From assembly GCF_041890415.1 (NCBI RefSeq), contig NZ_CP169056.1, forward strand, positions 2,418,001 through 2,482,000: 64,000 bases of DNA, written 5' to 3'. Positions 1 to 7,708 of this stretch are shown here, one piece after another. The translations under genes were made by a program, and so were the position numbers. Every line of letters begins with the position of its first letter. The stretch's first letter is position 1. This DNA comes from Pseudoxanthomonas koreensis_A (GTDB lineage: Bacteria; Pseudomonadota; Gammaproteobacteria; Xanthomonadales; Xanthomonadaceae). The notes beneath the pieces are model-generated. The model worked only from the letters and a program-made list of their open reading frames with translations. It ran no database searches and was not told where the DNA came from.

Positions 1-400
1 GCGCCAGGCCATCGCCCAGCGCGACATTGCCCAGGACCAGTTCGAGCAGCAGCGTCGCGCGGTGGTGCGCAACACCCGCAACATCTACCAGGCGCTGGTG
101 GCCGGCGTGAGCGAGGTCGAAGCGCGCCGCCTGGCGGTGGTCTCGGCGCAGAGCGCCTACGACGCCTCGCAGGTGGGCCTGGAAGTGGGCACGCGCACGG
201 TGCTGGACGTGGTCCAGAACCAGCGCACGCTGTTCACCGCGCAGGTCGGTTACGCGCGCTCCAAGTACAACTTCCTGCTCAACCGGCTGCTGCTGGCGCA
301 AGCCACCGGCGAGCTGGACATCGAGCAGATGCGCGAGGTCAACCGCCTGCTCACCGTGGAGGCCGAAGCGCGCCTGTCGCCGGAGCAGACCACGCAGTAA
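1..400 (+). CDS. tolC: TolC-family outer membrane efflux protein, C-terminal part
   Basis: The 5' end lies outside the window; the reading frame is open from base 2 and ends at TAA 398-400. The visible 132 residues are helical and match the end of an OEP/TolC repeat: the VSAQSAYDASQVGLEVGTRT segment, then VLDVVQNQRTLFTAQVGYARSKY and NFLLNRLLLAQATGELD. The family forms the trimeric outer-membrane/periplasmic duct of type I secretion and RND efflux systems. The gene converges on waaA with a 29-bp gap, and no terminator hairpin is evident there. The family call is firm; the exact partner pump cannot be told from this fragment. Confidence 0.88.
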   Translation, partial: RQAIAQRDIAQDQFEQQRRAVVRNTRNIYQALVAGVSEVEARRLAVVSAQSAYDASQVGLEVGTRTVLDVVQNQRTLFTAQVGYARSKYNFLLNRLLLAQATGELDIEQMREVNRLLTVEAEARLSPEQTTQ

Positions 401-429
401 TCCCAGGATGCCGGCGGCGTGACGCGCGG

Positions 430-1767
430 CTACGGCGCGGTGGACGCGGGTGCGTCCACCGATGCCGGCAGGTCGTCGCCGATCAGCTCCAGGGTCCTGC
501 GCAAGGTGCCGCGGTTGCGTTCCAGCAACGCACTGCCGGCGGCGGCCATCGCCTGGCGCGCCGCGCCATCGTCCAGCAACGCGAGCAGGTGGTCGCCCAC
601 GGCGGCCATGTCGGCGCCGATGCGCAGCGCGCCGGCGGCGGTCATGCGCCGCGAGATCTCGGCAAAGTTGTGCAGGTGCGGGCCGGTCACCACGGCGGTG
701 CCGGTGGCCGCCGGCTCCAGCAGGTTGTGCCCGCCCACCGGCTGCAGGCTGCCGCCGACGAAGGCGACCTGCGCGCAGGCGTAGAAGGGCATCAGCTCGC
801 CCAGGGTGTCGATCACGAACACGTCATCGTCCGGGCGTGGCCACGGGCCGCACGTGCGCGTCCCCACCTGCCATCCGGCCTCGGCCGCCAGCGCCTGCAC
901 CCGGGCGAAGCGCTCCGGGTGGCGCGGTGCCCACAGCAGCAGCAGGTCGGGCCAGCGCGCACGCAGGCGCCGGTGCAGGGCGATGACATCGGCCTCCTCG
1001 TGCTCGTGGGTGCTGGCCGCGATCCAGACCGGTCGCGGCGTGCCCAGTGCCGCGTTGAAGGCGGCGACAAACCCGTCGATACCCTCGGGCAGGGCCATGT
1101 CGTACTTCAGGTTGCCCAGCACCCGCACGCGCTCGGGGCGTGCACCCAGCACCCGGTAGCGGCGGGCATCATCGTCCGACTGCGCGGCCACGCAGGCCAC
1201 GGTCCGCAGTGCCCGCCCGATCAGCGGCCGCAGCACCCGGTAGCCACGCAGCGATCGCGCCGACAGGCGCGCGTTGACGATGTACACCGGGATGCGCAGG
1301 TCGCGGCAGCCGAACAGCATGTTCGGCCACAACTCGGTCTCCATGATCAGCGCCAGGCTGGGCCGGAAATGCAGCAGGAAGCGATCCATGCTGCCGGGCA
1401 GGTCGTAGGGCAGATAGACATGCTTGACCCGCTCGCCCCAGATCGCGCGCACGCGCTCGGATCCCGTCGGCGTGATCGTCGTCACCACCCAGCCGATGTC
1501 CGGGCGCTGCTGCAGCAGCGCATTGACCAGCGGCGCCGAAGCATTGACCTCGCCCACCGACACCGCATGCAGCCACACGCATGGGCGCCCGGGCTGGGTG
1601 CCATAGGCGGCGTAGCGCTCGTCCCAGCGCCGGAAATACTCGCGCACGCGGAAACCGCGCGCGACCAGGTGGTACAGCGTGAGTGGCGAGAGCAGGTACA
1701 GCGCAAGCGAGTACAGGGCGCGCAACGCGCCTTCGCCACGCTCCCTGTGCACGGGGGGGTCGGTCAT
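430..1767 (-). CDS. waaA: 3-deoxy-D-manno-octulosonic acid (Kdo) transferase
   Basis: This enzyme transfers Kdo from CMP-Kdo to lipid IVA at the inner membrane, the first step of LPS core assembly. The 445-aa product has an N-terminal membrane-anchoring helix (about residues 14-38). It carries the Kdo-transferase motif HAVSVGE at 67-73, whose Glu73 matches the catalytic base of the family. ALIMETELWPN and GGHNLLEPA follow in the GT-B fold. Length is normal (usual 420-445). The ATG at 1767 is chosen because the upstream extension of the open frame is arginine/proline-rich junk that runs into the divergent lpxL gene. The 59-bp gap to lpxL is a shared promoter region. Confidence 0.93.
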   Translation of the reverse strand: MTDPPVHRERGEGALRALYSLALYLLSPLTLYHLVARGFRVREYFRRWDERYAAYGTQPGRPCVWLHAVSVGEVNASAPLVNALLQQRPDIGWVVTTITPTGSERVRAIWGERVKHVYLPYDLPGSMDRFLLHFRPSLALIMETELWPNMLFGCRDLRIPVYIVNARLSARSLRGYRVLRPLIGRALRTVACVAAQSDDDARRYRVLGARPERVRVLGNLKYDMALPEGIDGFVAAFNAALGTPRPVWIAASTHEHEEADVIALHRRLRARWPDLLLLWAPRHPERFARVQALAAEAGWQVGTRTCGPWPRPDDDVFVIDTLGELMPFYACAQVAFVGGSLQPVGGHNLLEPAATGTAVVTGPHLHNFAEISRRMTAAGALRIGADMAAVGDHLLALLDDGAARQAMAAAGSALLERNRGTLRRTLELIGDDLPASVDAPASTAP

Positions 1768-1813
1768 CGGCGCAGCATAGCCGAGCGCGGATGTGGCAAT
1801 CGTGGCGTCCACG

Positions 1814-1819
1814 TAGAAT
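1814..1819 (+). promoter_or_regulatory. Candidate -10 box for the lpxL-type gene
   Basis: TAGAAT lies only seven bases before the ATG at 1827, so a transcript starting at the usual distance would have almost no leader. The -35 is weak (TGGCAA at 1794-1799). The same cTAGAAT motif recurs before yajQ, purD and groES in this window, which supports it as a real local -10 form. Confidence 0.4.
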
Positions 1820-1826
1820 CGGGGCC

Positions 1827-2765
1827 ATGACCGCGCCCGACGCGCCACCTCCGCGCCCCTCGTTCGCCCTGCGCCATTGGCCGATGTGGCTGGGCCTGGG
1901 CGTGATGGTGCTGGGCGCGCGGCTGCCATGGCTGTGGCAGCGCGCCATCGGCCTGGGCGTGGGCCGGCTGGCATTGCGCCTGGGGCGCACGCGCCGGCAT
2001 GCGGCCGAGGTGAACATCGCGCTGTGCTTCCCCGGGCAGACCCCGCAATGGCGGCAGCAGTTGCTGCGCGACAGCTTCGACGCACTGGGCATCGGCCTGT
2101 TCGAATTCGCGCGCGCCTGGTGGGGCCGGCTGGGGCCGATCGGCGTGCAGGCGCGGATCGAAGGCCTGGAGCAGCTGCACGCGCTGCAGGCACAGGGCCG
2201 CGGGGTGCTGCTGGTGTCCGGCCACTTCATGACCCTGGAAATGTGCGGCCGGCTGATGTGCGCGCACGTGCCGCTGGCCGGCATGTACCGCCGCCACCGC
2301 AACCCGGTGATGGAGTGGGCGGTCAAGCGCGGGCGCCTGCGCTATGCCACGGCCATGTTCGCCAACAACGACATCCGCGGCGCGATCCGGCACCTCAAGC
2401 GCGGCGGCATGCTGTGGTACGCCCCCGACCAGGACATGCGCGGCAAGGACACGGTGTTCGCACCGTTCTTCGGCGTGCCCGCCTCCACCATCACCGCCAC
2501 CCACCAGCTGGCGCGGCTGACCGGATGCGCGGTGGTGCCGTTCTTCCATCGCCGCGAGGGCGGGCGCTACGTGCTGCGCGTGGCGCCACCGCTGCAGGAT
2601 TTCCCCAGCCAGGACGTGGTGGCCGACACCACCCGGGTCAACGCCGCGATCGAGGCGATGGTGCGCGAGGCGCCGGCCCAGTACCTGTGGATCCATCGGC
2701 GCTTCAAGCGCCAGCCCGACGGCCGCGGCCACCATTACGCGCGCACGCAGCCTCCCTCTTCCTGA
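1827..2765 (+). CDS. lpxL: Lipid A biosynthesis lauroyl/myristoyl acyltransferase
   Basis: The 312-aa product belongs to the LpxL/LpxM (HtrB/MsbB) family, which adds secondary acyl chains to Kdo2-lipid IVA on the cytoplasmic face of the inner membrane. A membrane segment lies near residues 20-55. The HX4E catalytic motif is His133-Glu138 (SGHFMTLE). YRRHRNPVMEWAVKRGR and WYAPDQDMRGKDTVFAPFFG are typical substrate-site blocks. The ATG at 1827 is chosen because the upstream extension overlaps waaA on the other strand. Placement next to waaA is fitting, since Kdo transfer precedes late acylation. LpxL and LpxM cannot be separated confidently from sequence alone. Confidence 0.9.
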   Translation: MTAPDAPPPRPSFALRHWPMWLGLGVMVLGARLPWLWQRAIGLGVGRLALRLGRTRRHAAEVNIALCFPGQTPQWRQQLLRDSFDALGIGLFEFARAWWGRLGPIGVQARIEGLEQLHALQAQGRGVLLVSGHFMTLEMCGRLMCAHVPLAGMYRRHRNPVMEWAVKRGRLRYATAMFANNDIRGAIRHLKRGGMLWYAPDQDMRGKDTVFAPFFGVPASTITATHQLARLTGCAVVPFFHRREGGRYVLRVAPPLQDFPSQDVVADTTRVNAAIEAMVREAPAQYLWIHRRFKRQPDGRGHHYARTQPPSS

Positions 2766-2811
2766 CCCGGCTGCAGGGCCTGCGGCGCGTGCAGGGGGAT
2801 GCAACGCCGCT

Positions 2812-4125
2812 TCACCCCTCGCGCGCGTGGTGGCCGTGCAGCGCGCCGGCGCACAGGCCGGCCAGCAGCAGGGTCAGGCCGCCCCAGAACGTCGAATAGA
2901 ACGCCAGGTGGGTGTTGAACGGGAATACCGTGACCGCCAGTGCCAGCAGCGCAGGGCCGGCGCGCGCGCGCGCGGCCACGCCGGCCCGGCGCCACGCACG
3001 CCACAGGGCGAAGGCGCCTGCCAGCCATAGCAGCAGGCCGGCGATCCCGGTTTCGCTGAGCAACTCCAGCACGATCTGGTGCGCGTGGTAGGCCTGGCCC
3101 TGGCCCCACGCCGGCGCCTGCTCCGGCGCCGGATCGCAGTGCGGCCAGGCACTGCGGAATCCGCGCACGCCCACACCATTGAGCGGATGCGCACGCGCCA
3201 TGCACAGCGCGCCCTGCCAGATGCGCGTGCGTCCGGACAAGGCCTGGTCCACGCCCTCCCCGCCAGCATCGGCCTGCACCGCCAGCGCAGTGCGCGCGAC
3301 CCGTTGCTGCAGTTGCGGCGAGGCCGCGTACAGCGCGGCCATCGCCAGCGCGCCGGCAGCCGCGAAACCGAGCAGCCGGCGCGGACCCAGCGTCTTCCAT
3401 CCCGCCCATGCCAGCACCAGCGCATAACCCAGCCAGGCCGCGCGCGCACCGGCCAGGACGATGGTGATGCCCAGCACCAGCGCCGCCACGCACCAGCCGG
3501 CCACGTCGAAGCGGCGCGCCGCCGCAGCCAGCGCGAACGGCGACAGGCTGGCCAGCACCAGCCCGAGCTTGAGGTTGCATGGGCCGAACACGCCGCTGAG
3601 GCGATCGGCTGCACCCACCTCGCACAATCCCTCGCCTCCGGCCACGCGCTGCAGGCTGTCCATGCTCCAGAACAGCGCACTGGTCCCCGATGCCGCCTGC
3701 AACAATGCATCCACGCTCCACACCGCCACGATCAGTGCCAGCCCGGTGCCGATCCGCTGCAGGCCGCGTGCGTCGGCGGCAGCGATCGCCACTGCCCACA
3801 GGAACGGCAGGTAACGCAGGTCGACCGCCACTTCCTTCCACGCCCGCGCGCGGTCCAGCGCGTCCGGCGCCGACAGCAGCTGCGGCAGCCAGTACGCGGC
3901 AAACAGCACGCTCGCCAGCGCGGCGGCCCGGCCCGGCAACGGCAGCACCTGGCCGCGCACCAGCGCCACTGCGAGCAGGGCCAGCACCGCCAGCGCGCCC
4001 AGCGCCAGTACACCCTCGGCCGGACCCGGCAACGGCCACAGCGCCACGCAGGCCAAGGCCCATGCAGGTGTCCACGCGAATGCGCGCGGCAGCGGTGCGT
4101 GGTGGTCAGTGCGCCAGTTCGGCAT
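2812..4125 (-). CDS. O-antigen ligase / Wzy_C family membrane protein
   Basis: The 437-aa polytopic protein has roughly 10-12 hydrophobic segments, and its hydrophobic core starts around residue 16. The large loop before the last helices has NGVGVRGFRSAWPHC and then YHAHQIVLELLSETGIAGLL. These match the G-x-G-x3-F block and the HN/HQ-x3-LE block of the Wzy_C (O-antigen ligase) family. Such proteins join O-antigen to lipid A-core or polymerise/transfer glycans in the periplasm. The ATG at 4125 overlaps the end of the glycosyltransferase gene by 20 bp, indicating co-transcription. Ligase is likelier than polymerase because of the LPS-core neighbours, but this is inference. Confidence 0.8.
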   Translation of the reverse strand: MPNWRTDHHAPLPRAFAWTPAWALACVALWPLPGPAEGVLALGALAVLALLAVALVRGQVLPLPGRAAALASVLFAAYWLPQLLSAPDALDRARAWKEVAVDLRYLPFLWAVAIAAADARGLQRIGTGLALIVAVWSVDALLQAASGTSALFWSMDSLQRVAGGEGLCEVGAADRLSGVFGPCNLKLGLVLASLSPFALAAAARRFDVAGWCVAALVLGITIVLAGARAAWLGYALVLAWAGWKTLGPRRLLGFAAAGALAMAALYAASPQLQQRVARTALAVQADAGGEGVDQALSGRTRIWQGALCMARAHPLNGVGVRGFRSAWPHCDPAPEQAPAWGQGQAYHAHQIVLELLSETGIAGLLLWLAGAFALWRAWRRAGVAARARAGPALLALAVTVFPFNTHLAFYSTFWGGLTLLLAGLCAGALHGHHAREG

Positions 4126-5224
4126 ACAGGTCCAGGGTGGCGTGCTGCATGGCCTGCAGGCTGAAACCGACGTGCGATGGCGGTGGCGGCGGCGCGCGCA
4201 GCAGGTTGGTCGCAGTGGCGGCCAGCGCCTGCTCGTCGAACGGCGCCACCGCGCCCTGCGGCTGCAGACTGGCCAGCAGTTCGCCGACCCCGCCATGGGC
4301 CCAGCCCAGCACCGGACGGCCCACCGCCAGCGCCTCGATCACGGTGCGGCCAAAGGCCTCCGGCTTGCGTGACAGCTGCAAGACCAGGTCGGCGGCCGCA
4401 TAGGCCTGGGCGATGTCCGCGGTGGGCGCGGTGAACAGCACCGCATCGGCCATGCCAGCGCCGGCCGCCCGCCCTTCCAGCTCGCGCAGGTAGGCCTCGC
4501 GTCCGCGCGCGCGCGCGCCGGGCAGCCACAGCCGCGCGCCGGGAAACGGCCCGGCCCGCAGCGTCGCCAGCAGTTCCAGTGCATCGGCGTGGCCTTTGAG
4601 GCGTGTGCCGCGGCCTGGCAGCAGCAGGAGCGGCCCATCGCCGGCCAGCGCCGGATGCAACTGCGCCACCGCCGCACGCGCGGCCGGGTCCGGCTGCGCA
4701 CGGCGCGGGAACAGCGCCGGGTCGATCCCGCGTGGGATCACCCGCAGGCACTGCGGATCGGTGCGTGGATAGTGCTGCAGCACATGCGCGCGGACGCTGC
4801 CGGAGACGCAGATCACGCGCTCGCCGCTGGCCATCACCGCGCTGTAGCGGCTGGGCGAGTTGAGCCCATGCACGGTGGTCACCCAGTGCGGCCGCCGCGC
4901 CTGCGGCAACGTCGCCAGGGTGATCCGGCCCAGCCAGGCCGGCAGCCGCGAGCGTGCGTGGACGATGTGCGCACCGGTCTCCAGCAGCAGCCGGCGCAGC
5001 GCCGGCACATGCCGCAGCGACGCCGGCGACTTGCGCCCGATGTCCATGGCGATGTGTTCGCCGCCACATGCATGCAGCGCGGGCAGCAGGCGGCCACCGG
5101 CGCAGACGACGATGGCGCGGTGCCCGGCGGCGACCAGCGCGGCGGCGATCTCGAGGGTGGAGCGTTCCACGCCGCCGGATTCCAGCGCGGGCAGCAACTG
5201 GATCACGGTCAGGCGGCGGTTCAT
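4106..5224 (-). CDS. GT4-family glycosyltransferase
   Basis: The 372-aa GT-B fold enzyme has an N-terminal acceptor domain with GGVERSTLEIA (residues 17-27) and VHARSRLPAW. Its C-terminal donor domain carries RGTRLKGHADALELL and the EX7E motif EAFGRTVIEALAVGRPV. Family members transfer sugars from nucleotide donors at the cytoplasmic face of the inner membrane. It sits between the CHCC protein and the ligase-like gene in one leftward unit and overlaps the latter. A role in LPS core or O-chain assembly is likely from context. The sugar specificity cannot be read from sequence. Confidence 0.85.
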   Translation of the reverse strand: MNRRLTVIQLLPALESGGVERSTLEIAAALVAAGHRAIVVCAGGRLLPALHACGGEHIAMDIGRKSPASLRHVPALRRLLLETGAHIVHARSRLPAWLGRITLATLPQARRPHWVTTVHGLNSPSRYSAVMASGERVICVSGSVRAHVLQHYPRTDPQCLRVIPRGIDPALFPRRAQPDPAARAAVAQLHPALAGDGPLLLLPGRGTRLKGHADALELLATLRAGPFPGARLWLPGARARGREAYLRELEGRAAGAGMADAVLFTAPTADIAQAYAAADLVLQLSRKPEAFGRTVIEALAVGRPVLGWAHGGVGELLASLQPQGAVAPFDEQALAATATNLLRAPPPPPSHVGFSLQAMQHATLDLYAELAH

Positions 5225-5249
5225 GCTGCCGGCCCGGCGCGGGCGGCGG

Positions 5250-5447
5250 TCAGTCGACCAACTGGTAGGTGGCGCTGCAGTACGGGCACTGAGCCTGGTG
5301 GTCCGGTGCGTCCTCGATCGGCAGGTACACGCGCGGATGCGAGTTCCACAGCGTCATCTCCGGGGTCGGGCAGCTCAGCGGCAGGTCGCTGCGGCGCACG
5401 GTGTAGCGCGTCTGGGTGTTGGCGGGCACGGGGGCGGTGGTGGTCAT
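5250..5447 (-). CDS. Zinc-finger (zf-CHCC) domain protein
   Basis: This 65-aa protein has one C-x-H-x-C-x2-C zinc site: LSCP near residue 24, NSHPRVYLPI, then QCPYC near the C terminus. The pattern matches the CHCC finger family related to mitochondrial NDUFS6. The ATG at 5447 is chosen over an upstream in-frame ATG because MTTTAPVPANTQTRYTV matches the normal start of this family. It is the first gene of the leftward unit, 25 bp before the glycosyltransferase. Its function in bacteria is not established, and the link to LPS genes may be only positional. Confidence 0.78.
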   Translation of the reverse strand: MTTTAPVPANTQTRYTVRRSDLPLSCPTPEMTLWNSHPRVYLPIEDAPDHQAQCPYCSATYQLVD

Positions 5448-5568
5448 GGCAGGCGCGCAAGGGAAATCCACCGGGATTCTAGCAGCGCCGCGGTGCAGGC
5501 GGCCTGCGTGCCGGCTCTGCAGGTCATGTTGGAAATGGGTTCAACCCGCCGGGGATGTGCGTCGCATG

Positions 5569-5660
5569 GACGTCTGAACACCGTGAGGCCGGAGGTTTGG
5601 TCGGGGCGCTTTGACGTCCGGAACGCCGTGAGGCCGGAGGTTGGTCGGGGCGCTTTGACG
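5569..5660. repeat. 45-bp tandem repeat, two full copies plus part of a third
   Basis: The unit CGTGAGGCCGGAGG-TTGGTCGGGGCGCTTTGACGT occurs at about 5582 and again 45 bp later, with a partial copy (GACGTCTGAACACCGTGAG) before them. It is non-coding on codon grounds: the copies differ by a 1-bp indel. The last copy runs into the left arm of the inverted-repeat element at 5647. Confidence 0.8.
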
Positions 5661-5756
5661 TGTGGCGTGCTGCCGCTCATGTCCCCCGGCCCAGGCCCTG
5701 CGGGCCCGGACCTCCTCCTTTACTTCCCGTCAGCACGCCACACGCCAAATCGCCCC
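5647..5756 (-). repeat. Core-and-arms element, copy A
   Basis: Left arm 5647-5672 and right arm 5731-5756 are inverted repeats (24 of 26 positions complementary) around a 58-nt core. Read on the minus strand the core begins ACGGGAAGTAAAGGAGGAGG, passes through a GC-rich inner hairpin and ends GGGGGACATGAGCGG. The same core occurs at 6096-6151 and, in a shorter form, at 46060-46110. The arms there have completely different sequences that are still self-complementary. The bases between 5757 and 5843 show nothing recognisable. Confidence 0.8.
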
Positions 5757-5843
5757 AGGGGTGCCGGCGGCCAAGGAAACGCCAAAGCCGCATCAAGACC
5801 GGCGAAGGTGCCCCGGCCTTGCGTGCGGGGCGTGCACGCCCTC

Positions 5844-5934
5844 GTAGGAGCCGGCCTTGCCGGCGACCGCGGTGGGGTGGGGGGGGTGGCAATGCCGTAG
5901 CGCGCATCGGGTCGCCGGCAAGACCGGCTCCTAC
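5844..5934. repeat. Inverted pair of REP elements
   Basis: GTAGGAGCCGGCCTTGCCGGCGACC at 5844-5868 and its near reverse complement at 5910-5934 form a head-to-head REP pair. Each unit is itself an imperfect palindrome around GCCGGNCTTGCCGGC. Related copies lie at 6026, 17771, 32646, 38501/38567, 53206/53261 and 63741. Confidence 0.85.
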
Positions 5935-6133
5935 ATGTGGGGGTCGATGAACGTTGGACGGTGTGGTGCGATGCCTGCTGACGGGAAGTCAAGGAGGAGG
6001 CTGCGGCCGCAGGCCGGAGCATCGGGTCGCCGGCAAGACCGGCTCCTACATGTGGGGGCCGATGAACGTTGGACGGTGTGGTGCGATGCCTGCTGACGGG
6101 AGGTCAAGGAGGAGGCTGCGGCCGCAGGCCGCA
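5904..6133 (+). repeat. 115-bp tandem duplication containing a REP and half of a core-and-arms element
   Basis: The segment 5904-6018 is repeated at 6019-6133 with only a few substitutions (for example GGGGGTCGATG against GGGGGCCGATG, and GGGAAGTC against GGGAGGTC). Each unit holds a REP unit, the arm GACGGTGTGGTGCGATGCCTG and the first part of the conserved core. Only the second copy continues into a full core and right arm, so the first is a truncated element. Confidence 0.85.
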
Positions 6134-6175
6134 GCCGGGGGACATGAGCGGCAGCAGGCATCGCACCGCACCGCC
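6072..6175 (+). repeat. Core-and-arms element, copy B
   Basis: Arms 6072-6095 and 6152-6175 are complementary at 22 of 24 positions and differ in sequence from the arms of copy A. The 56-nt core is closely similar to copy A in reverse orientation: ACGGGAGGTCAAGGAGGAGG, an inner hairpin GGCTGCGG/CCGCAGCC, then CCGGGGGACATGAGCGG. The following bases to 6290 hold no recognisable gene. Confidence 0.8.
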
Positions 6176-6290
6176 GCGATCAAGCCTCCCGCCTCACGAC
6201 GCTGCGAAAGCACCTCGACCCCGCCTCTCGCCTATCGCCGCTGCGAAGCATCGTGACACTGCATCCGGCTGTCCGGGCACCTGGAACCAC

Positions 6291-6320
6291 AAAAAAACCG
6301 GCCCGCATGACACGGGCCGG
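6291..6320 (-). terminator. Rho-independent terminator of yceI
   Basis: On the minus strand, CCGGCCCG and CGGGCCGG pair across a 7-nt loop (stem arms 6298-6305 and 6313-6320) and are followed by seven Ts (6291-6297). It lies 28 bp past the yceI stop. Confidence 0.88.
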
Positions 6321-6348
6321 CGCACGGCAGGGGGAGGGGCTGCCGGGT

Positions 6349-6933
6349 TTACTCGGCCTTGGCCGCTGCGGCCTCGGTGGTGATTCGCAGGGTCACCTCG
6401 TCGCCCACGTGCGGCACGTAGGCACCCACGCCGAAATCGGTGCGGCGGATGGTGGCGCTGGCGTCAAAGCCAATGGTCGGCGCGTTCGACATCGGATGGA
6501 CCGCGGCCTTGTTCAAGGTCACGTCCAGCACCACCGGGCGGGTGATGTCCTTGATGGTGAGGTCGCCGGTGACCTTGAGCTTGTTCTGGCCGGCAGCTTC
6601 GACCCGGGTGCTCTTGAAGGTCGCATTGGGATACTTGGCGGCGTCGAAGAAGTCGGCCGCACGCAGGTGCTGGTTGAAATCGCTGCTGAACCCTTCCAGC
6701 CCCGACAGCGGCATGGTCACCTCCACGCGCGAGGCGGCGATGTCGTCGGCGTCGTACACCAGGGTGCCCTGCACGTCGCCGAAGTTGGCGAACGGGTTGG
6801 AGTAGCCGAAGTGGTTCCACTGGGCCAGCACGTTGGTATGGGTGGGATCGAGGGTGTAGGTGACCGGTGCGGCGAAGGCCGGGCCCGTGGCCAGGGCGAG
6901 GACGGCGGCGGCGGTCAGCAGGCGGATGCGCAT
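6349..6933 (-). CDS. yceI: YceI family periplasmic protein
   Basis: The 194-aa product has a clear Sec signal peptide (MRIRLLTAAAVLALATGPAFA, cleavage after residue 21). A YceI lipocalin-like domain follows, seen in DPTHTNVLAQWNHFGYSNPF and TGDLTIKDITRPVVLDVTLN, ending FDASATIRRTDFGVGAYVPHVGDEVTLRI. The family binds isoprenoid-type lipids in the periplasm. The ATG at 6933 follows GGAGC at good spacing and begins the signal peptide, so the longer open frame upstream is rejected. It lies 59 bp downstream of the nitroreductase gene and may be co-transcribed with it. Confidence 0.9.
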   Translation of the reverse strand: MRIRLLTAAAVLALATGPAFAAPVTYTLDPTHTNVLAQWNHFGYSNPFANFGDVQGTLVYDADDIAASRVEVTMPLSGLEGFSSDFNQHLRAADFFDAAKYPNATFKSTRVEAAGQNKLKVTGDLTIKDITRPVVLDVTLNKAAVHPMSNAPTIGFDASATIRRTDFGVGAYVPHVGDEVTLRITTEAAAAKAE

Positions 6934-6992
6934 GGGAAGCTCCTTGTGGATTCGGGTGTGGGTGGTGACACGGACGCGGGAGGTTGAACGGA

Positions 6993-7580
6993 TTACTCGA
7001 TGCGTGCAGCTTCGTCGAACGGCAGTCGCGGCGAACGCGGATGGATGCTGGCCGGATCGCCGCGGCCAAGGTTGACCAGGATGTCGGACTTGATCGACGT
7101 GCCGGCGAAGAACTCGGCATCGACCCTGGCATGGTCGAAGCCGGTCATCGGCCCGGCGTCCAGGCCCAGCGCACGCGCGGCCATGATGAGGTAGCCGGCC
7201 TGCAGCGACATGTTGCGCAGCGAAGGCCGCTCGCGCCTGGCGCGGGGGCCGTCGAACCAGGCGCGGGCATCGGTGTGCGGGAACAGGTAGGGCAGCTTGT
7301 CGTGGAAATCCTCGTCGCGACCGATGATGACTGTGACCGGGGCGGCCATGGTCTTGGCGTGATTGCCCGGGTCCAGCGCCGGACCCAGCCGCGCCTTGGC
7401 CTGCGCCGACTTCACGAACAGGAAACGCGCCGGCGTGGTGTTGGCCTCGGTCGGGCCCCACTTGAGCAGCTCGTAGAGCTGGCGCAGGGTGGCATCGTCG
7501 ACCTCGCCACTGAAGGCGTTGTAGGTGCGGGCACTGCGGAACAACTGGTCCAGGGCGGCATCGTTCAGGGGCGGGGACAT
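6993..7580 (-). CDS. Malonic semialdehyde reductase-like nitroreductase
   Basis: The 195-aa flavoprotein belongs to the RutE/HadB branch of the nitroreductase family. It carries an RTYNAFSGEVDD start block (FMN phosphate contact), LLKWGPTEANTTPARFLFV, and MAARALGLDAGPMTGFD before GTSIKSDILVNLGRGD. RutE reduces malonic semialdehyde in pyrimidine catabolism, but no other rut genes are near, so only the general NAD(P)H-dependent FMN oxidoreductase role is safe. The ATG at 7580 matches family starts. The gene is divergent from the ELM1 family gene with a 128-bp promoter gap. Confidence 0.85.
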   Translation of the reverse strand: MSPPLNDAALDQLFRSARTYNAFSGEVDDATLRQLYELLKWGPTEANTTPARFLFVKSAQAKARLGPALDPGNHAKTMAAPVTVIIGRDEDFHDKLPYLFPHTDARAWFDGPRARRERPSLRNMSLQAGYLIMAARALGLDAGPMTGFDHARVDAEFFAGTSIKSDILVNLGRGDPASIHPRSPRLPFDEAARIE

Positions 7581-7708
7581 GCGGGATTCCTGAGCAATCG
7601 ATGGAAGGAAGGCTGCACCGTCGCAGCCATGGGAATGATCTGGAGCCAAGTGTAGAGTGTTGCAGTGGCGATAAAAACATGCCGTCACGAAACTAATTAG
7701 CATCATTT

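Noticed and set aside
589..1830. Long plus-strand frame opposite waaA
   Set aside because: WaaA on the minus strand has clear motifs; this frame is its shadow.
5444..5680. 78-codon frame starting MSGS within repeat copy A
   Set aside because: It is built from the 45-bp tandem repeat and runs over the start of the CHCC gene. No conservation signal beyond the repeat core is visible, so it is not called as a gene, though the shared MSGS start is kept as part of the repeat finding.
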